A stretch of 44,777 nt of DNA from Candidatus Manganitrophaceae bacterium (GTDB lineage: Bacteria > Nitrospirota > Nitrospiria > SBBL01 > Manganitrophaceae), in assembly GCA_004297235.1 (NCBI GenBank), contig SCUR01000242.1, forward strand, positions 1 to 44,777. The letters are read 5' to 3'. This document shows positions 36,103 to 44,777 of the stretch, piece by piece. The translations under genes and the position numbers were made by a program. Each line of letters starts with the position of its first letter. The first letter of the stretch is position 1. The notes under the pieces were generated by a model. It was given only the letters and a program-made list of their open reading frames with translations. It was not told the origin of the DNA and did no database searches.

Positions 36103-36432
36103 TCAAGAATAGAGGTCAACGACGTTTCCCTGGATGGTGACCTGGTGGTTCAGCCACATCACGTAGAGCGCTTCGGCCGTCTTGGAGAGGTTCGGATTGA
36201 CGAAGGTCGTCACCGTCTGGCCCGACGGAAGCCGGGTGACCTTCACCGAGACGGAAGGATGGGGATCCTTGGGCTCCGAGGTCGCCGGCCGGTGCGCCCC
36301 GATCGCCTTCAAGACAGGGTCGCCCGACCCGGATGTCTCCTTCGCCGTAAGAACCGGATCGCGAACCGCGCGAACCGATCCGTTCGGTTGAACGCCCTTC
36401 GCCGGCGAGAGCCCTTTCAGCGCGTCGCTCAT
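36103..36432 (-). CDS. Small hypothetical protein (109 aa)
   Basis: ATG 36432 with GGAAGGAGG RBS; the longer ORF start at 36621 lacks support. Confidence 0.6.
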   Translation of the reverse strand: MSDALKGLSPAKGVQPNGSVRAVRDPVLTAKETSGSGDPVLKAIGAHRPATSEPKDPHPSVSVKVTRLPSGQTVTTFVNPNLSKTAEALYVMWLNHQVTIQGNVVDLYS

Positions 36433-36560
36433 CCAACCTCCTTCCCTTATTGCGGTTAAAAAACCGCGCCGCATCCGAGCGGCCCCGGTCGCCCCCCCCA
36501 CGGACACCCTGAGAAAAGTCCGATGCGAGAGGATAAAAAGATCTCGCGTCGGGATTACTT

Positions 36561-36630
36561 CATTTATGCCGCGGCGATGAAAGATCCGCAATCGGGCCGT
36601 GGCTGAATTCATTGTGGCCAAATACCCTAG
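36561..36630 (-). promoter_or_regulatory. Duplicated promoter-like block, copy 1 (upstream of the 109-aa gene)
   Basis: Minus strand CTAGGGTATTT -23 nt- CCCGATTGC, then CGGCATAAATG; TTGCGG-17-CATAAA hexamer-like pair; same internal spacing as copy 2. Confidence 0.6.
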
Positions 36631-36774
36631 GGGAAGGGGTGAGAAAGCGATGGCGGTGTTTTTGCTAATTCAACTTGGCTACGGATTTAAGGGGGGATTC
36701 GGGGAAAAGACCCTTCGCGGGAGTCGTCGACCCGTCCGGATCGAATGGCCGAACCGGCACCCACGCCCGAGGCC

Positions 36775-38475
36775 TTAAATTTCCGGGGGCGCGTCTCTCA
36801 GCCAGCGAGTCATTTCCCCAAACGGAAGAGGGTGGCTAATGTGGTACCCCTGAACCACATCACACCCGAACGCCTCCAGAAGATTTTTCGTAAATTCATC
36901 CTCCACCCCTTCTGCAACGACTTCAAGTCCCAAGCTGTGGCCCATATTGATCATGGAGTGCACGATGACGATGTCCCCTTTATTCTCGAGATCCACGATG
37001 AACGATTTGTCGATTTTGATCTTTTGCACCGGCAGTTTTTTAAGATAACTCAAAGAGGAGTATCCCATGCCGAAATCGTCAATGACGAGGGGGATGCCCA
37101 TTGCATGAAGGCGCGTCAACACCTCCATCGAAAGAGAGGGGTCGCCCATCATCATCTTTTCCGTGATTTCGAATTCCAGAAGGGCCGGCTGCACGCATCC
37201 GGTCCGGATCAACGCCGCGACCTGATCGGGAAGCCGCTTTTCCAGCAGGTTCCTCGCAGAGAGGTTCACGGAGACCGGGACGTTCAACCCCGCCTTCTTC
37301 CACTCGTCGTATTGACGGCAAACGGTTTTGAGAACCCACTGCGTGAACGGCTTGATCAATCCGGTTTGCTCCGCCAGGGAGATGAATCGGTCCGGCGAGA
37401 TCCAGCCGAGTTGCGGATCGAGCCAGCGGGAGAGCGCCTCCACGCCGATCACCCGGTTTGTTTTCAGGCTCCACTGTGGCTGGTAATAGACTTCCAGTTC
37501 CCCCTGCTCGATGGCACGGCTCAGTTTTCCCATCAGCATCCGTCGGCAAGAGTTGCTCTGCTCATGTTTGGGAAGATAGATTCGATAACCTCCCCCGGCC
37601 TGTTTGGCCGCATACATCGCTTTGTCCGCCCGCTGGAAGAGAAGATCCCCCTCCTCCCCATGGTCGGGGTAAAGAGCGATGCCGATGCTCGCCCCCACCT
37701 CCACCGTCGCATCGTTCAACGCGAAAGGAGTCTCCAAAACCTTCAGAATCTTCCGGGTGATCAAACTGGCGCCTTCGAGATGGGTGTTCGGCAACATGAC
37801 CGCGAACTCATCCCCTCCCACCCGCGCAACCGTGTCGGACTCCCGCAGACATTTTCGCAGGCGCAGTCCGATTTGCCGCAGCAGCAGATCGCCGTAATGA
37901 TGACCGAAAGTGTCATTGACCTCCTTAAATCGGTCCAAGTCCAACAGCAGCAGGGCCAGCGGTCTTCTTTCACGATGGCCGATCAAGATGGCCTGCTGCA
38001 GACGATCGTAAAAGAGGGTTCGGTTCGGAAGGTCGGTGAGGACATCGTGATAAGCGAGATGGTGGATCCGCTCTTCCACCCGTTTGCGCTCCCGTCGCAC
38101 CGCCATTTCGTGCAACTCTTTTTTTACGACCGGAACCAATCGGTTCAGGCTGCCTTTCATGATGTAGTCCTGCGCGCCGGCCTTCATCGCCCGGACGGCC
38201 GCCTCCTCGCCGATCGTCCCCGAGACGAAGATAAACGGCACGTCGAGATTCCGCTCTTTGAGGCAGACCAACGCATCGGCCCCCGAGAAACGGGGCATCG
38301 TATAGTCGGAAAAAACGACGTCCCAGGTCTGTTTGTTGAGCGCTAGGATCATCCCTTCGGAGGTCTCGACCCGCTCGAAAACAGGCTCGAACCCGCCGCG
38401 CCGCAACTCTCCCAAAAGCAGTTCCGCGTCCTCTTTCGAATCTTCAACAATCAAGACACGCAGCGGGATACTCAT
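36775..38475 (-). CDS. Response regulator with REC-GGDEF-EAL domains (c-di-GMP cyclase/phosphodiesterase)
   Basis: REC (LIVEDSKEDAELLL, VVFSDYTMPRFSG), intact GGDEF (RVGGDEFAVM), intact EAL (GVEALSRW, DDFGMGYSSLSYL). Confidence 0.97.
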   Translation of the reverse strand: MSIPLRVLIVEDSKEDAELLLGELRRGGFEPVFERVETSEGMILALNKQTWDVVFSDYTMPRFSGADALVCLKERNLDVPFIFVSGTIGEEAAVRAMKAGAQDYIMKGSLNRLVPVVKKELHEMAVRRERKRVEERIHHLAYHDVLTDLPNRTLFYDRLQQAILIGHRERRPLALLLLDLDRFKEVNDTFGHHYGDLLLRQIGLRLRKCLRESDTVARVGGDEFAVMLPNTHLEGASLITRKILKVLETPFALNDATVEVGASIGIALYPDHGEEGDLLFQRADKAMYAAKQAGGGYRIYLPKHEQSNSCRRMLMGKLSRAIEQGELEVYYQPQWSLKTNRVIGVEALSRWLDPQLGWISPDRFISLAEQTGLIKPFTQWVLKTVCRQYDEWKKAGLNVPVSVNLSARNLLEKRLPDQVAALIRTGCVQPALLEFEITEKMMMGDPSLSMEVLTRLHAMGIPLVIDDFGMGYSSLSYLKKLPVQKIKIDKSFIVDLENKGDIVIVHSMINMGHSLGLEVVAEGVEDEFTKNLLEAFGCDVVQGYHISHPLPFGEMTRWLRDAPPEI

Positions 38476-38586
38476 TCAAGCTCCTTTTCTCCTTATCGAG
38501 GCCGGGAAGATCCCCATTCAGAAGCCGACACCTCACCCGTCGGTCGGCGCTTTGTCGGTTGGAATATTCCATGGCGCCGTAATAGA

Positions 38587-38656
38587 CATTTATGCCGGAC
38601 GCATCCAGAATCGGCAATCGGGTGGTCTCTGAGAGCGATGAAACGAAATACCTTAG
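38587..38656 (-). promoter_or_regulatory. Duplicated promoter-like block, copy 2 (upstream of the REC-GGDEF-EAL gene)
   Basis: Minus strand CTAAGGTATTT -23 nt- CCCGATTGC, then CCGGCATAAATG; TTGCCG-17-CATAAA. Confidence 0.6.
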
Positions 38657-38738
38657 ACGGGAGAGGCGTCGCCTCCGAAGGGGGTTCTGGGTAATGTCAT
38701 TTTGCTAGTGTATTCATGGAGCGTCTTCGATGAGAGGA

Positions 38739-39392
38739 CTAATCTTCGGGGGTCACCAGGCCCATTCGGATGGCGCAACGGACCAACCCGGCGATGTCGT
38801 AAATACCGAGCCGCTTCATGATCTGCGCCCGATGCGTCTCCACGGTCTTGACGCTCAGATCCAGTCGATGGGCGATCTCTTTGGTGCTGTATCCCTCCGC
38901 AATGAGCTGCAGGATTTCGCGTTGGCGGAGCGTCAGCGGGTCGGTCGATTTTTGCCCCAAGCTGACCCGATGGACATAATCGCCGATGACCTGCTTCGAG
39001 ACCGGCGGGCTGAGATAGGTTTCACCGCGCATCACCGTGCGGACCGCATCTTCGAGCTCCTGGGTGGCCGAATCCTTCAACAGATACCCGGCGGCGCCAG
39101 CGCGCAGCCCCTGCAAGACATGCTCTTCGCTGGAATACATCGAGAGAATGACGACCTGGGTCTCCGGAAACTCCCGCTTCACATGCACGGTCGCTTCCAA
39201 ACCGTTCAGCCCCTTCATCGCAATGTCCATCAACACCAGATCGGGATGATGCGTTTTGATCAGGGCGAGCGCCTCGCGGCCGTCGTGCGCCTCCCCGACC
39301 ACCTGCACCCCTTCCATCCCCTCCAGGAGCAGCCGCATCCCGGCACAAACCAGTTTATGATCATCGACCAGCAACACCCGAATCGGATTCAT
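38739..39392 (-). CDS. NarL/FixJ-family response regulator (REC-LuxR HTH)
   Basis: VLLVDDHKLVCAGMRLLLEG, LVLMDIAMKGLNGLEA, LTLRQREILQLIAEGYSTKEIAHRLDLSVKTVETHRAQIMKRLGI. Confidence 0.97.
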   Translation of the reverse strand: MNPIRVLLVDDHKLVCAGMRLLLEGMEGVQVVGEAHDGREALALIKTHHPDLVLMDIAMKGLNGLEATVHVKREFPETQVVILSMYSSEEHVLQGLRAGAAGYLLKDSATQELEDAVRTVMRGETYLSPPVSKQVIGDYVHRVSLGQKSTDPLTLRQREILQLIAEGYSTKEIAHRLDLSVKTVETHRAQIMKRLGIYDIAGLVRCAIRMGLVTPED

Positions 39393-42300
39393 TCTCTCCT
39401 CCGTTTTGATCGTTTTCTTGGAGTGGCGCCGATGGGAAAGATGGCATGGACCTGCGCGCCCCGGCCGGGAGAGGAGCTTAATTCCAACCGCCCTCCGGCC
39501 AATTCGGCCCGCTCCTGCATTCCGACCAACCCGAGACTGACCCCTTGGACGGCGTGGTGGCGGGCCGCTTCTACGTTGAAGCCTCGACCGTCGTCCTCAA
39601 TGAGCAAATGCAGGACCGCTTTCTCCCGGCGCAATTCAATCGAGACCCGACGCGCCTGCGCGTGGCGGATCACGTTCGTCAACGCTTCTTGCGCCACCCG
39701 GAAGCAAGCGATCTCGATCTCCGGATCGAGGCGGTCCGGAAGCGGATCGGCCGAGAAATGCGGAGCGAGCTTCGCGGCATGCGCTTGTTGGTCCAAGTGC
39801 CAGCGCAGCGTCGCAACCAACCCCAGCTCGTCGAGCTGCGGCGGGTGAAGATCGCGCGAGAGCTTCCGGACTTGCGAGAGGGCCCGATCGACCATCCGGA
39901 TGCATTCCTCTATTTTCGACGGTCGATCCCCGGACCGGTGCTCCGCATGCAGCTGGATTTTTATCGCCGTGAGCGACTGGCCGATTTCATCGTGCAGCTC
40001 GCGGGCGATTCGGCGCCGTTCCCCCTCCTGCGCGTCGAGCAGCCGGCTGGAGAGGCTTTGCAATCGTCTGGCGTAACCGGCCAGCGCCTCTTCCGCCTTT
40101 TTCCGCTCGGTGATATCCGACACGACCCCGTCGGCAAACCGAATACCGTCTTTCCGGTAGGTCATCACCGCCCGGTCGTGGACCCAGATCCATTCCCCGT
40201 TTTTCCTTTGGATGCGATATTCGACGTCGAATTTTTTATTTTTAGAGAAGAGCGAATCGAAGGCTTGCGTGACGCGCCCCCGATCGGCCGGATGGACCCG
40301 GCCGAAAGTGAGGTTAAAGCTCTCGGAGCAAATTTCTTTGGCGGTATAGCCGATGATCTTCTCGATATTCTGGCTGATGAAAATCGGCTGTCCGTCTTGT
40401 CTCACCCGCCAGGCAGCGTCCGGAATGTTTACGAGAAGGGAGCGATACCGCTCCTCGCTTTCGCGGAGGGTCTCCTCGGCCTGTTTGACGCTGGTAATGT
40501 CTTGAGCGACGCCGACGATGGAGAGGGGACGGCCTGTCGGGTCGACCTTGACCATTCCGCTCGCATGGTGAATCCGCATCTTCCCGTCCATTCCGATGAG
40601 GCGGTAGGTCAGATCGAACGGATGGTGGTCTCGAAGCGCCTTCTCGACCATTTGCTCGACCTCTTCGCGGTCGCGCGGATCGATGAGATGAAGCAGGGCT
40701 TGATAACTGGGGGTAAATCGCTCCGGCTCGACACCGCAAATCCGGTAATGCTCCTCCGACCAGGTTACGGTGTCGGAGAGCAGGTCCCAGCTCCAGCTTC
40801 CGAGACGCGCGAGCCGCTGCGCCTGGGACAGCTGCCGCTCCCGCCGCTCCAGCTTTTCCTGCGACTCTTTGAGGAGGCCGATGTCGTGGACCGAGGCCAA
40901 GTAGCCGACCGGCCTTCCTTGGGGGTCGATCAGGGGAGAGACAAGAAGGGAGACGGGAAAGCGTTCCCCGTTGCGGCGTCGGAAGATCAGCTCTACCGGG
41001 CCCGGTTTGATGCGGCCGTGCGTGTGCTGCTCGAAGATCTTTTGAATTTGATCGATCTGCTCCGGCGGCCAAAAAATGAAAGGAGGCGTCCCTCCGACCA
41101 ACTCCTCGGCGCTCCAGCCGACCATCTTACAGAAAGCGGCATTGACGTAGGATTGGCGGCCGGCCGTGTCGACGGACATCACCCCGGCGGGCATCGCCTC
41201 CTCGATCGCTTCTCGAAAGGCATGCTCGGCGCGGAGCGCTTCTTCGGCCCGCTTTCGCTCGGTCATATCGTTCCCGAATGAAATGGTGGCGACGACTTTC
41301 CCATGGACCTTGATCTGATTGTTCTGCCACATGATGTGGCGCTCTTCGCCGCTTTTGGTCAGGATCGGATTCTCGAAGGTCTTCGGTATCCCGCCGGCGA
41401 GAAGCCGGTTAAACTCCTCCCAGACGTGCGGATATCGCTCTTTGGGCACCAGGACTTCGAACCAGTTCTTCCCTTTCAACTCCGAGAAGGTATAGCCGGT
41501 CATGTTTTCGGCCGCCTCGTTGAAAATATCGATCTTCCCCTCGGCGTCGAGACTCAGGATCATCACATTGGCCGTCTGAATCAGGTTCTCTGAAAACTCC
41601 TTGGCCATCCTGAGCGCCTCCTCCGCCCGCTTGCGTTCGGAAATGTCTTGCAACAGTCCCACCCAGTAATCGACCGAGCCGTCCGGACGGCGCACGCATT
41701 TTACTGAAATCGTCGTGTCAATGACCCGGCTGTCTTTTCGAATCCATCGCTTGTCGATGGTATAGCCTTCGATTTCTCCCGCCATGACGCGATTGAAGAG
41801 AGCGACATCGGCGGCGAGATCGTCCGGATGGGTTAGCTCCGCCCAAGTCCGTTTCACCAACTCGTTCCGATCATATCCTAAGATTTCGCAGATCTTGTCG
41901 TTGACTTCCAAAATCCCTTTGGTCGGAGAGGTGATCGCCATGCCGATCAACCCGAGCTCGAAATAGCGACGGAAGCGCTCCTGGCTGATCCGCAGTTCCC
42001 TCTCGGACTGTTTTTGCTTCGTAATGTCAAAAGAAACCCCGATGATCCCGATCCATTCTCCCTTTTCATCCCGGATCGGCGTGTCGACGACCATCGCCGT
42101 GAATACGGTTCCGTCTCGGCGGAGGGCAAGAGACTCTCCGGACCATCCCCCTCCCTGCGCGAGCGGCTTCATCATCTCACCCGCTTGATCATTAGAAAGA
42201 CTGGAAGGGGAGACTTCCGTCCTGTTCCGCCCCAACACCTCTTCGGCGGTCCAGCCGTACAACGTTTCTGCGAATCGATTCCAGTAGAGAATCGTTCCTT

Positions 42301-43132
42301 GCGGATCGGTCGCAACGACGGCCTGTTCGACGACGTCGAGCAGGTGGGCCTGAAACCGGATCTTCTCCTCCGCCCGCTTGCGCTCGGTGATGTCCTCGGC
42401 AATTCCGGTGACGCGGTAGACCCGGCTCGACGAATCTTTAATCGGGAAGGCCCGGTCTCGGACCCAACGGATCGATCCGTCCGGTCGGATGATCCGGTAC
42501 TCTTCATCGTAGCGGCCCGATACCTGATCGGCCTTGGCCGATTTCAGGACCCGCTCCCGATCGTTCGGATGAATCGCGTCGGTCCATGCGGCGGGCTGTT
42601 CGTACACGCTCTCGCAGCTTCGGCCCCAGATCTTCTCATACCCGGGACTGACATAAAGGATTTCGTCCTTGTCGGGGTTGGTCATCCAGAAAACTTCGGA
42701 GATATTTTCGGCCATCTGCCGGAAGCGCTCTTCATTTTGTCGATACTGATCCTCGATCCTTTTGCGCTCCGTCATGTCCTTGATCTGGACGACGAAACAG
42801 AGCGGCTCCCCTTCCCCGCCGCGGACGACCGCCGCGCTCACGTCGGCCCAGACGACACGGCCGTCCCGATGGAGAAACCGCTTTTCGATGTTGAACGTGT
42901 CGCTCTTCCCCGTCCGCAGTCGGCGGAAGCCGGTCCGGAGGGCTTCCAGATCCTCCGGATGCGTGAAGGAGGCGAGCGTCGTCCCAAGGAGCGCTTGCTC
43001 GGCGTATCCGAGCATCCGGCAAAAAGCGCCGTTGACCTTGAAGCACCGGCCCTCCGGACCGACCAACGCCATCCCGATCGGCGCCTGATCGAAAACCTCA
43101 CGAAAAGGGACTTCGCTAATACCCCTCTTCAT
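39389..43132 (-). CDS. Soluble multi-PAS (about 8 PAS) HisKA_3-type sensor histidine kinase
   Basis: Eight PAS-type blocks; HisKA_3 RRIARELHDEIGQSLTAIKIQLH; HATPase IEDDGRGFNVE..GLVGMQERAELAGG. 4-nt ATGA overlap with the response regulator. Track start 43222 lies inside a terminator hairpin; ATG 43132 (or TTG 43144) preferred. Confidence 0.93.
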   Translation of the reverse strand: MKRGISEVPFREVFDQAPIGMALVGPEGRCFKVNGAFCRMLGYAEQALLGTTLASFTHPEDLEALRTGFRRLRTGKSDTFNIEKRFLHRDGRVVWADVSAAVVRGGEGEPLCFVVQIKDMTERKRIEDQYRQNEERFRQMAENISEVFWMTNPDKDEILYVSPGYEKIWGRSCESVYEQPAAWTDAIHPNDRERVLKSAKADQVSGRYDEEYRIIRPDGSIRWVRDRAFPIKDSSSRVYRVTGIAEDITERKRAEEKIRFQAHLLDVVEQAVVATDPQGTILYWNRFAETLYGWTAEEVLGRNRTEVSPSSLSNDQAGEMMKPLAQGGGWSGESLALRRDGTVFTAMVVDTPIRDEKGEWIGIIGVSFDITKQKQSERELRISQERFRRYFELGLIGMAITSPTKGILEVNDKICEILGYDRNELVKRTWAELTHPDDLAADVALFNRVMAGEIEGYTIDKRWIRKDSRVIDTTISVKCVRRPDGSVDYWVGLLQDISERKRAEEALRMAKEFSENLIQTANVMILSLDAEGKIDIFNEAAENMTGYTFSELKGKNWFEVLVPKERYPHVWEEFNRLLAGGIPKTFENPILTKSGEERHIMWQNNQIKVHGKVVATISFGNDMTERKRAEEALRAEHAFREAIEEAMPAGVMSVDTAGRQSYVNAAFCKMVGWSAEELVGGTPPFIFWPPEQIDQIQKIFEQHTHGRIKPGPVELIFRRRNGERFPVSLLVSPLIDPQGRPVGYLASVHDIGLLKESQEKLERRERQLSQAQRLARLGSWSWDLLSDTVTWSEEHYRICGVEPERFTPSYQALLHLIDPRDREEVEQMVEKALRDHHPFDLTYRLIGMDGKMRIHHASGMVKVDPTGRPLSIVGVAQDITSVKQAEETLRESEERYRSLLVNIPDAAWRVRQDGQPIFISQNIEKIIGYTAKEICSESFNLTFGRVHPADRGRVTQAFDSLFSKNKKFDVEYRIQRKNGEWIWVHDRAVMTYRKDGIRFADGVVSDITERKKAEEALAGYARRLQSLSSRLLDAQEGERRRIARELHDEIGQSLTAIKIQLHAEHRSGDRPSKIEECIRMVDRALSQVRKLSRDLHPPQLDELGLVATLRWHLDQQAHAAKLAPHFSADPLPDRLDPEIEIACFRVAQEALTNVIRHAQARRVSIELRREKAVLHLLIEDDGRGFNVEAARHHAVQGVSLGLVGMQERAELAGGRLELSSSPGRGAQVHAIFPIGATPRKRSKRRRE

Positions 43133-43189
43133 CTCTTCACCCAATCTCCTCTCCTTTCCCGCCTTCGCTCGCAGGCCGGCGCGCGCCTC

Positions 43190-43328
43190 GCGAAAATAAA
43201 AAAACTCAGAGATCCATATCATCTCTGAGTTTCAAAGGCAGCGCGGCTCAACCTGCCTGTCCAAAACGTGCACCATCTCCGCCCCCTGACGACCCGCCTC
43301 GGCCGAGGTCAGCCGAAGGGAGTTGTCT
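43190..43328 (-). ncRNA. Candidate structured leader or independent sRNA upstream of the histidine kinase
   Basis: Promoter-like TTGACA-16-AATAAT upstream; GC-rich hairpins (CTGAC..CCTCGGCCGAGG..GTCAG; GGCAG..CTGCC), then intrinsic terminator. Confidence 0.45.
43194..43232 (-). terminator. Rho-independent terminator
   Basis: Minus strand AAACTCAGAGAT-gatatgg-ATCTCTGAGTTT (12-bp perfect stem, 7-nt loop) followed by TTTTATTTT. Confidence 0.88.
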
Positions 43329-43333
43329 AGGCC

Positions 43334-43361
43334 ATTATTACAATTTTAAAAAGTGTGTCAA
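43334..43361 (-). promoter_or_regulatory. Candidate sigma-70 promoter
   Basis: Minus strand TTGACA (43361-43356), 16-bp spacer, AATAAT (43339-43334). Confidence 0.5.
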
Positions 43362-43481
43362 TCCGAAATAATACGCAGCATGCCGATAGTCCCAACTGAT
43401 GAGGATGAGCTTGTCGAACGGTGTGTATGTCCGCTCTTCGGGTCGGTTCTCGGCCGATGGTCCATGCCCCGCCGGCGCCGT

Positions 43482-43901
43482 CTAATCGACATGCGCATCG
43501 ACCGCGGAATGGCTCTGTTGATCGACCATCAACGTCACGGCCGTTCCTTTTTTTACGTGGCTCATTTTGCCGGCGACGGCCTCTTTCATCTTGTAGGATT
43601 GGGCGGTCCCATTTTTAAGTTTGAGCGTGAAGAGCGTCTTGTCCGAATCCATTCCGACCGATTCACCATGCACCAACATCAATTGATGTTTCTCGCCCAC
43701 ATGGACGATGTCTACAATCCGGTTCTCATCGTCAAATTCGATGAGAACGTCATCGCCCGGCTTCAGACCGTCCACTCCTTTTTTATCCGCGTCTTTAATA
43801 AAATGACGGGTTATTCCTCCCTCTATTTCTAAGAAGACCTCCTCTTCAGTGTTCTTCCTGACCGTGCCGATGACATTATGTAGAATAGGGGGAACCGCCA
43901 C
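43482..43901 (-). CDS. Hypothetical small beta-rich protein (139 aa)
   Basis: GTG start with AAAGGAG RBS; alternating beta-type sequence; no family recognised. Confidence 0.6.
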   Translation of the reverse strand: MAVPPILHNVIGTVRKNTEEEVFLEIEGGITRHFIKDADKKGVDGLKPGDDVLIEFDDENRIVDIVHVGEKHQLMLVHGESVGMDSDKTLFTLKLKNGTAQSYKMKEAVAGKMSHVKKGTAVTLMVDQQSHSAVDAHVD

Positions 43902-43985
43902 TTCGCAAATCTCCTTTTGAATGCAATGTCAGAGTGGATAAGACCGGCCTCGACGCCGGCCCTCCTTTTCCAATCTTCACGCGAT

Positions 43986-44162
43986 TTATATTTCGCCGGA
44001 CCTTGATAATCGATCTTTTTGGTTTCCAAAAGGCCTCTCGGCTCTTCGGCCTTGAATGACGCTGACCAGAAGGGCGTGAATGAACCACCCTCCCATCATG
44101 TTGATGTTGATCCATCCAAACAGCCAAAAAAAGGTCAGAATCAGAGCAATCGTCCACAACAT
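43986..44162 (-). CDS. lmo0937/DUF5670-like small membrane protein
   Basis: MLWTIALILTFFWLFGWININMMGGWFIHALLVSVIQGR resembles MLWTIALILLVLWLLG..GGFIHILLV; start set at ATG 44162 with AAAGGA RBS. Confidence 0.65.
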   Translation of the reverse strand: MLWTIALILTFFWLFGWININMMGGWFIHALLVSVIQGRRAERPFGNQKDRLSRSGEI

Positions 44163-44352
44163 GGGTTTCCTTTCGGGCGGCTTGGGCCCGCGAGCGCCCG
44201 GCGCATTCGCCGGCAATCATGCGCCGTTTCGTTTTTATAAAGCAGGATCTATCGATGTGATCGGAAGCCGCTCCCCACAGGGAAGAAACACCTGAACTCC
44301 CGGACAGGGACCGCTCAGATGTTCCGACATTTCTCGACGGGGGAGGGTCTTC

Positions 44353-44514
44353 TTACCGGGAGAGAGTCGGCCTCTCTGTTTTTGGGCTTTTCGGAAATAA
44401 CCCGACTTTCAGTGAAACCCATCGGAGAAAAACAAAGCCGAGAACCCAAACCGGCCATAATACGATGAGCACAACCAAGATATATTGGAAGAAGTCTTTT
44501 GCCGTCATGATCAT
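44353..44514 (-). CDS. Small single-TM protein (53 aa), absent from the ORF track
   Basis: Uninterrupted frame MIMTAKDFFQYILVVLIVLWPVWVLGFVFLRWVSLKVGLFPKSPKTERPTLSR*; one hydrophobic helix followed by a basic tail. Confidence 0.5.
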   Translation of the reverse strand: MIMTAKDFFQYILVVLIVLWPVWVLGFVFLRWVSLKVGLFPKSPKTERPTLSR

Positions 44515-44777
44515 TAAGCAACCCTAGATTATCTGTTCTTCTTTGAGGCTCCCGTCCTCGCAAGCGGGGCTGCGACGAGCGGGAAAAACTGGAACGCCTC
44601 ATCGCTTCGCTCTGCCGTATTCAGGCCAGGACACCACTTTCCCTGGCCACATTATGACCCTAAAACAGTCTGAGGTCTGGTCAATATTGCTCAGTTTTAA
44701 AATGGGCGGGAAGACCGATTTACGCTGAAGATCCGATAATCGCCGCGTCCGCGGCCGCCCGCCACAGGTTGAAGGCG

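Noticed and set aside
36651-36666. Plus-strand TGGCGGTGTTTTTGCT resembling a sigma-54 promoter
   Set aside because: The spacing fits, but no supported plus-strand gene lies downstream (only antisense ORFs), and the equivalent segment at the second block copy (about 38690-38708) lacks the spacing.
43297-43308. CCTCGGCCGAGG 12-bp perfect palindrome as a DNA operator
   Set aside because: It lies within the predicted structured leader, so an RNA hairpin explains it equally well; single copy.

Overview
The window is dominated by one complete type VI secretion system (T6SS) locus on the minus strand (about 33.3 kb down to 0.75 kb). All thirteen core genes (tssA-tssM, including hcp, vgrG and clpV) are recognisable, plus TagF and an FHA/TagH protein. 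Downstream of vgrG is an effector-loading module: DUF6484, DUF2169, a ketosynthase-fold protein without its catalytic residues, a DUF4150 PAAR-like protein, a predicted metzincin-type zinc protease, and a signal-peptide protein that may be its immunity factor. The operon ends with a second sheath gene in which TssB and TssC are fused into one polypeptide. A degenerate Ser/Thr-kinase-like protein is encoded first in the operon, next to the FHA gene. To the right are two plus-strand glycosyltransferase genes, then a minus-strand signalling block (8-PAS histidine kinase, NarL-type response regulator, REC-GGDEF-EAL protein), and finally a few small proteins. Noncoding signals include six copies of a palindromic element between T6SS genes with paired arm substitutions, a second dispersed repeat present twice in inverted orientation, a sigma-54-like promoter in front of hcp, a duplicated promoter-like block in the signalling region, and a promoter-hairpin-terminator unit upstream of the histidine kinase. 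Several ORF-track starts are too long and are corrected from RBS positions. Family assignments come from sequence recognition only; no searches were run.
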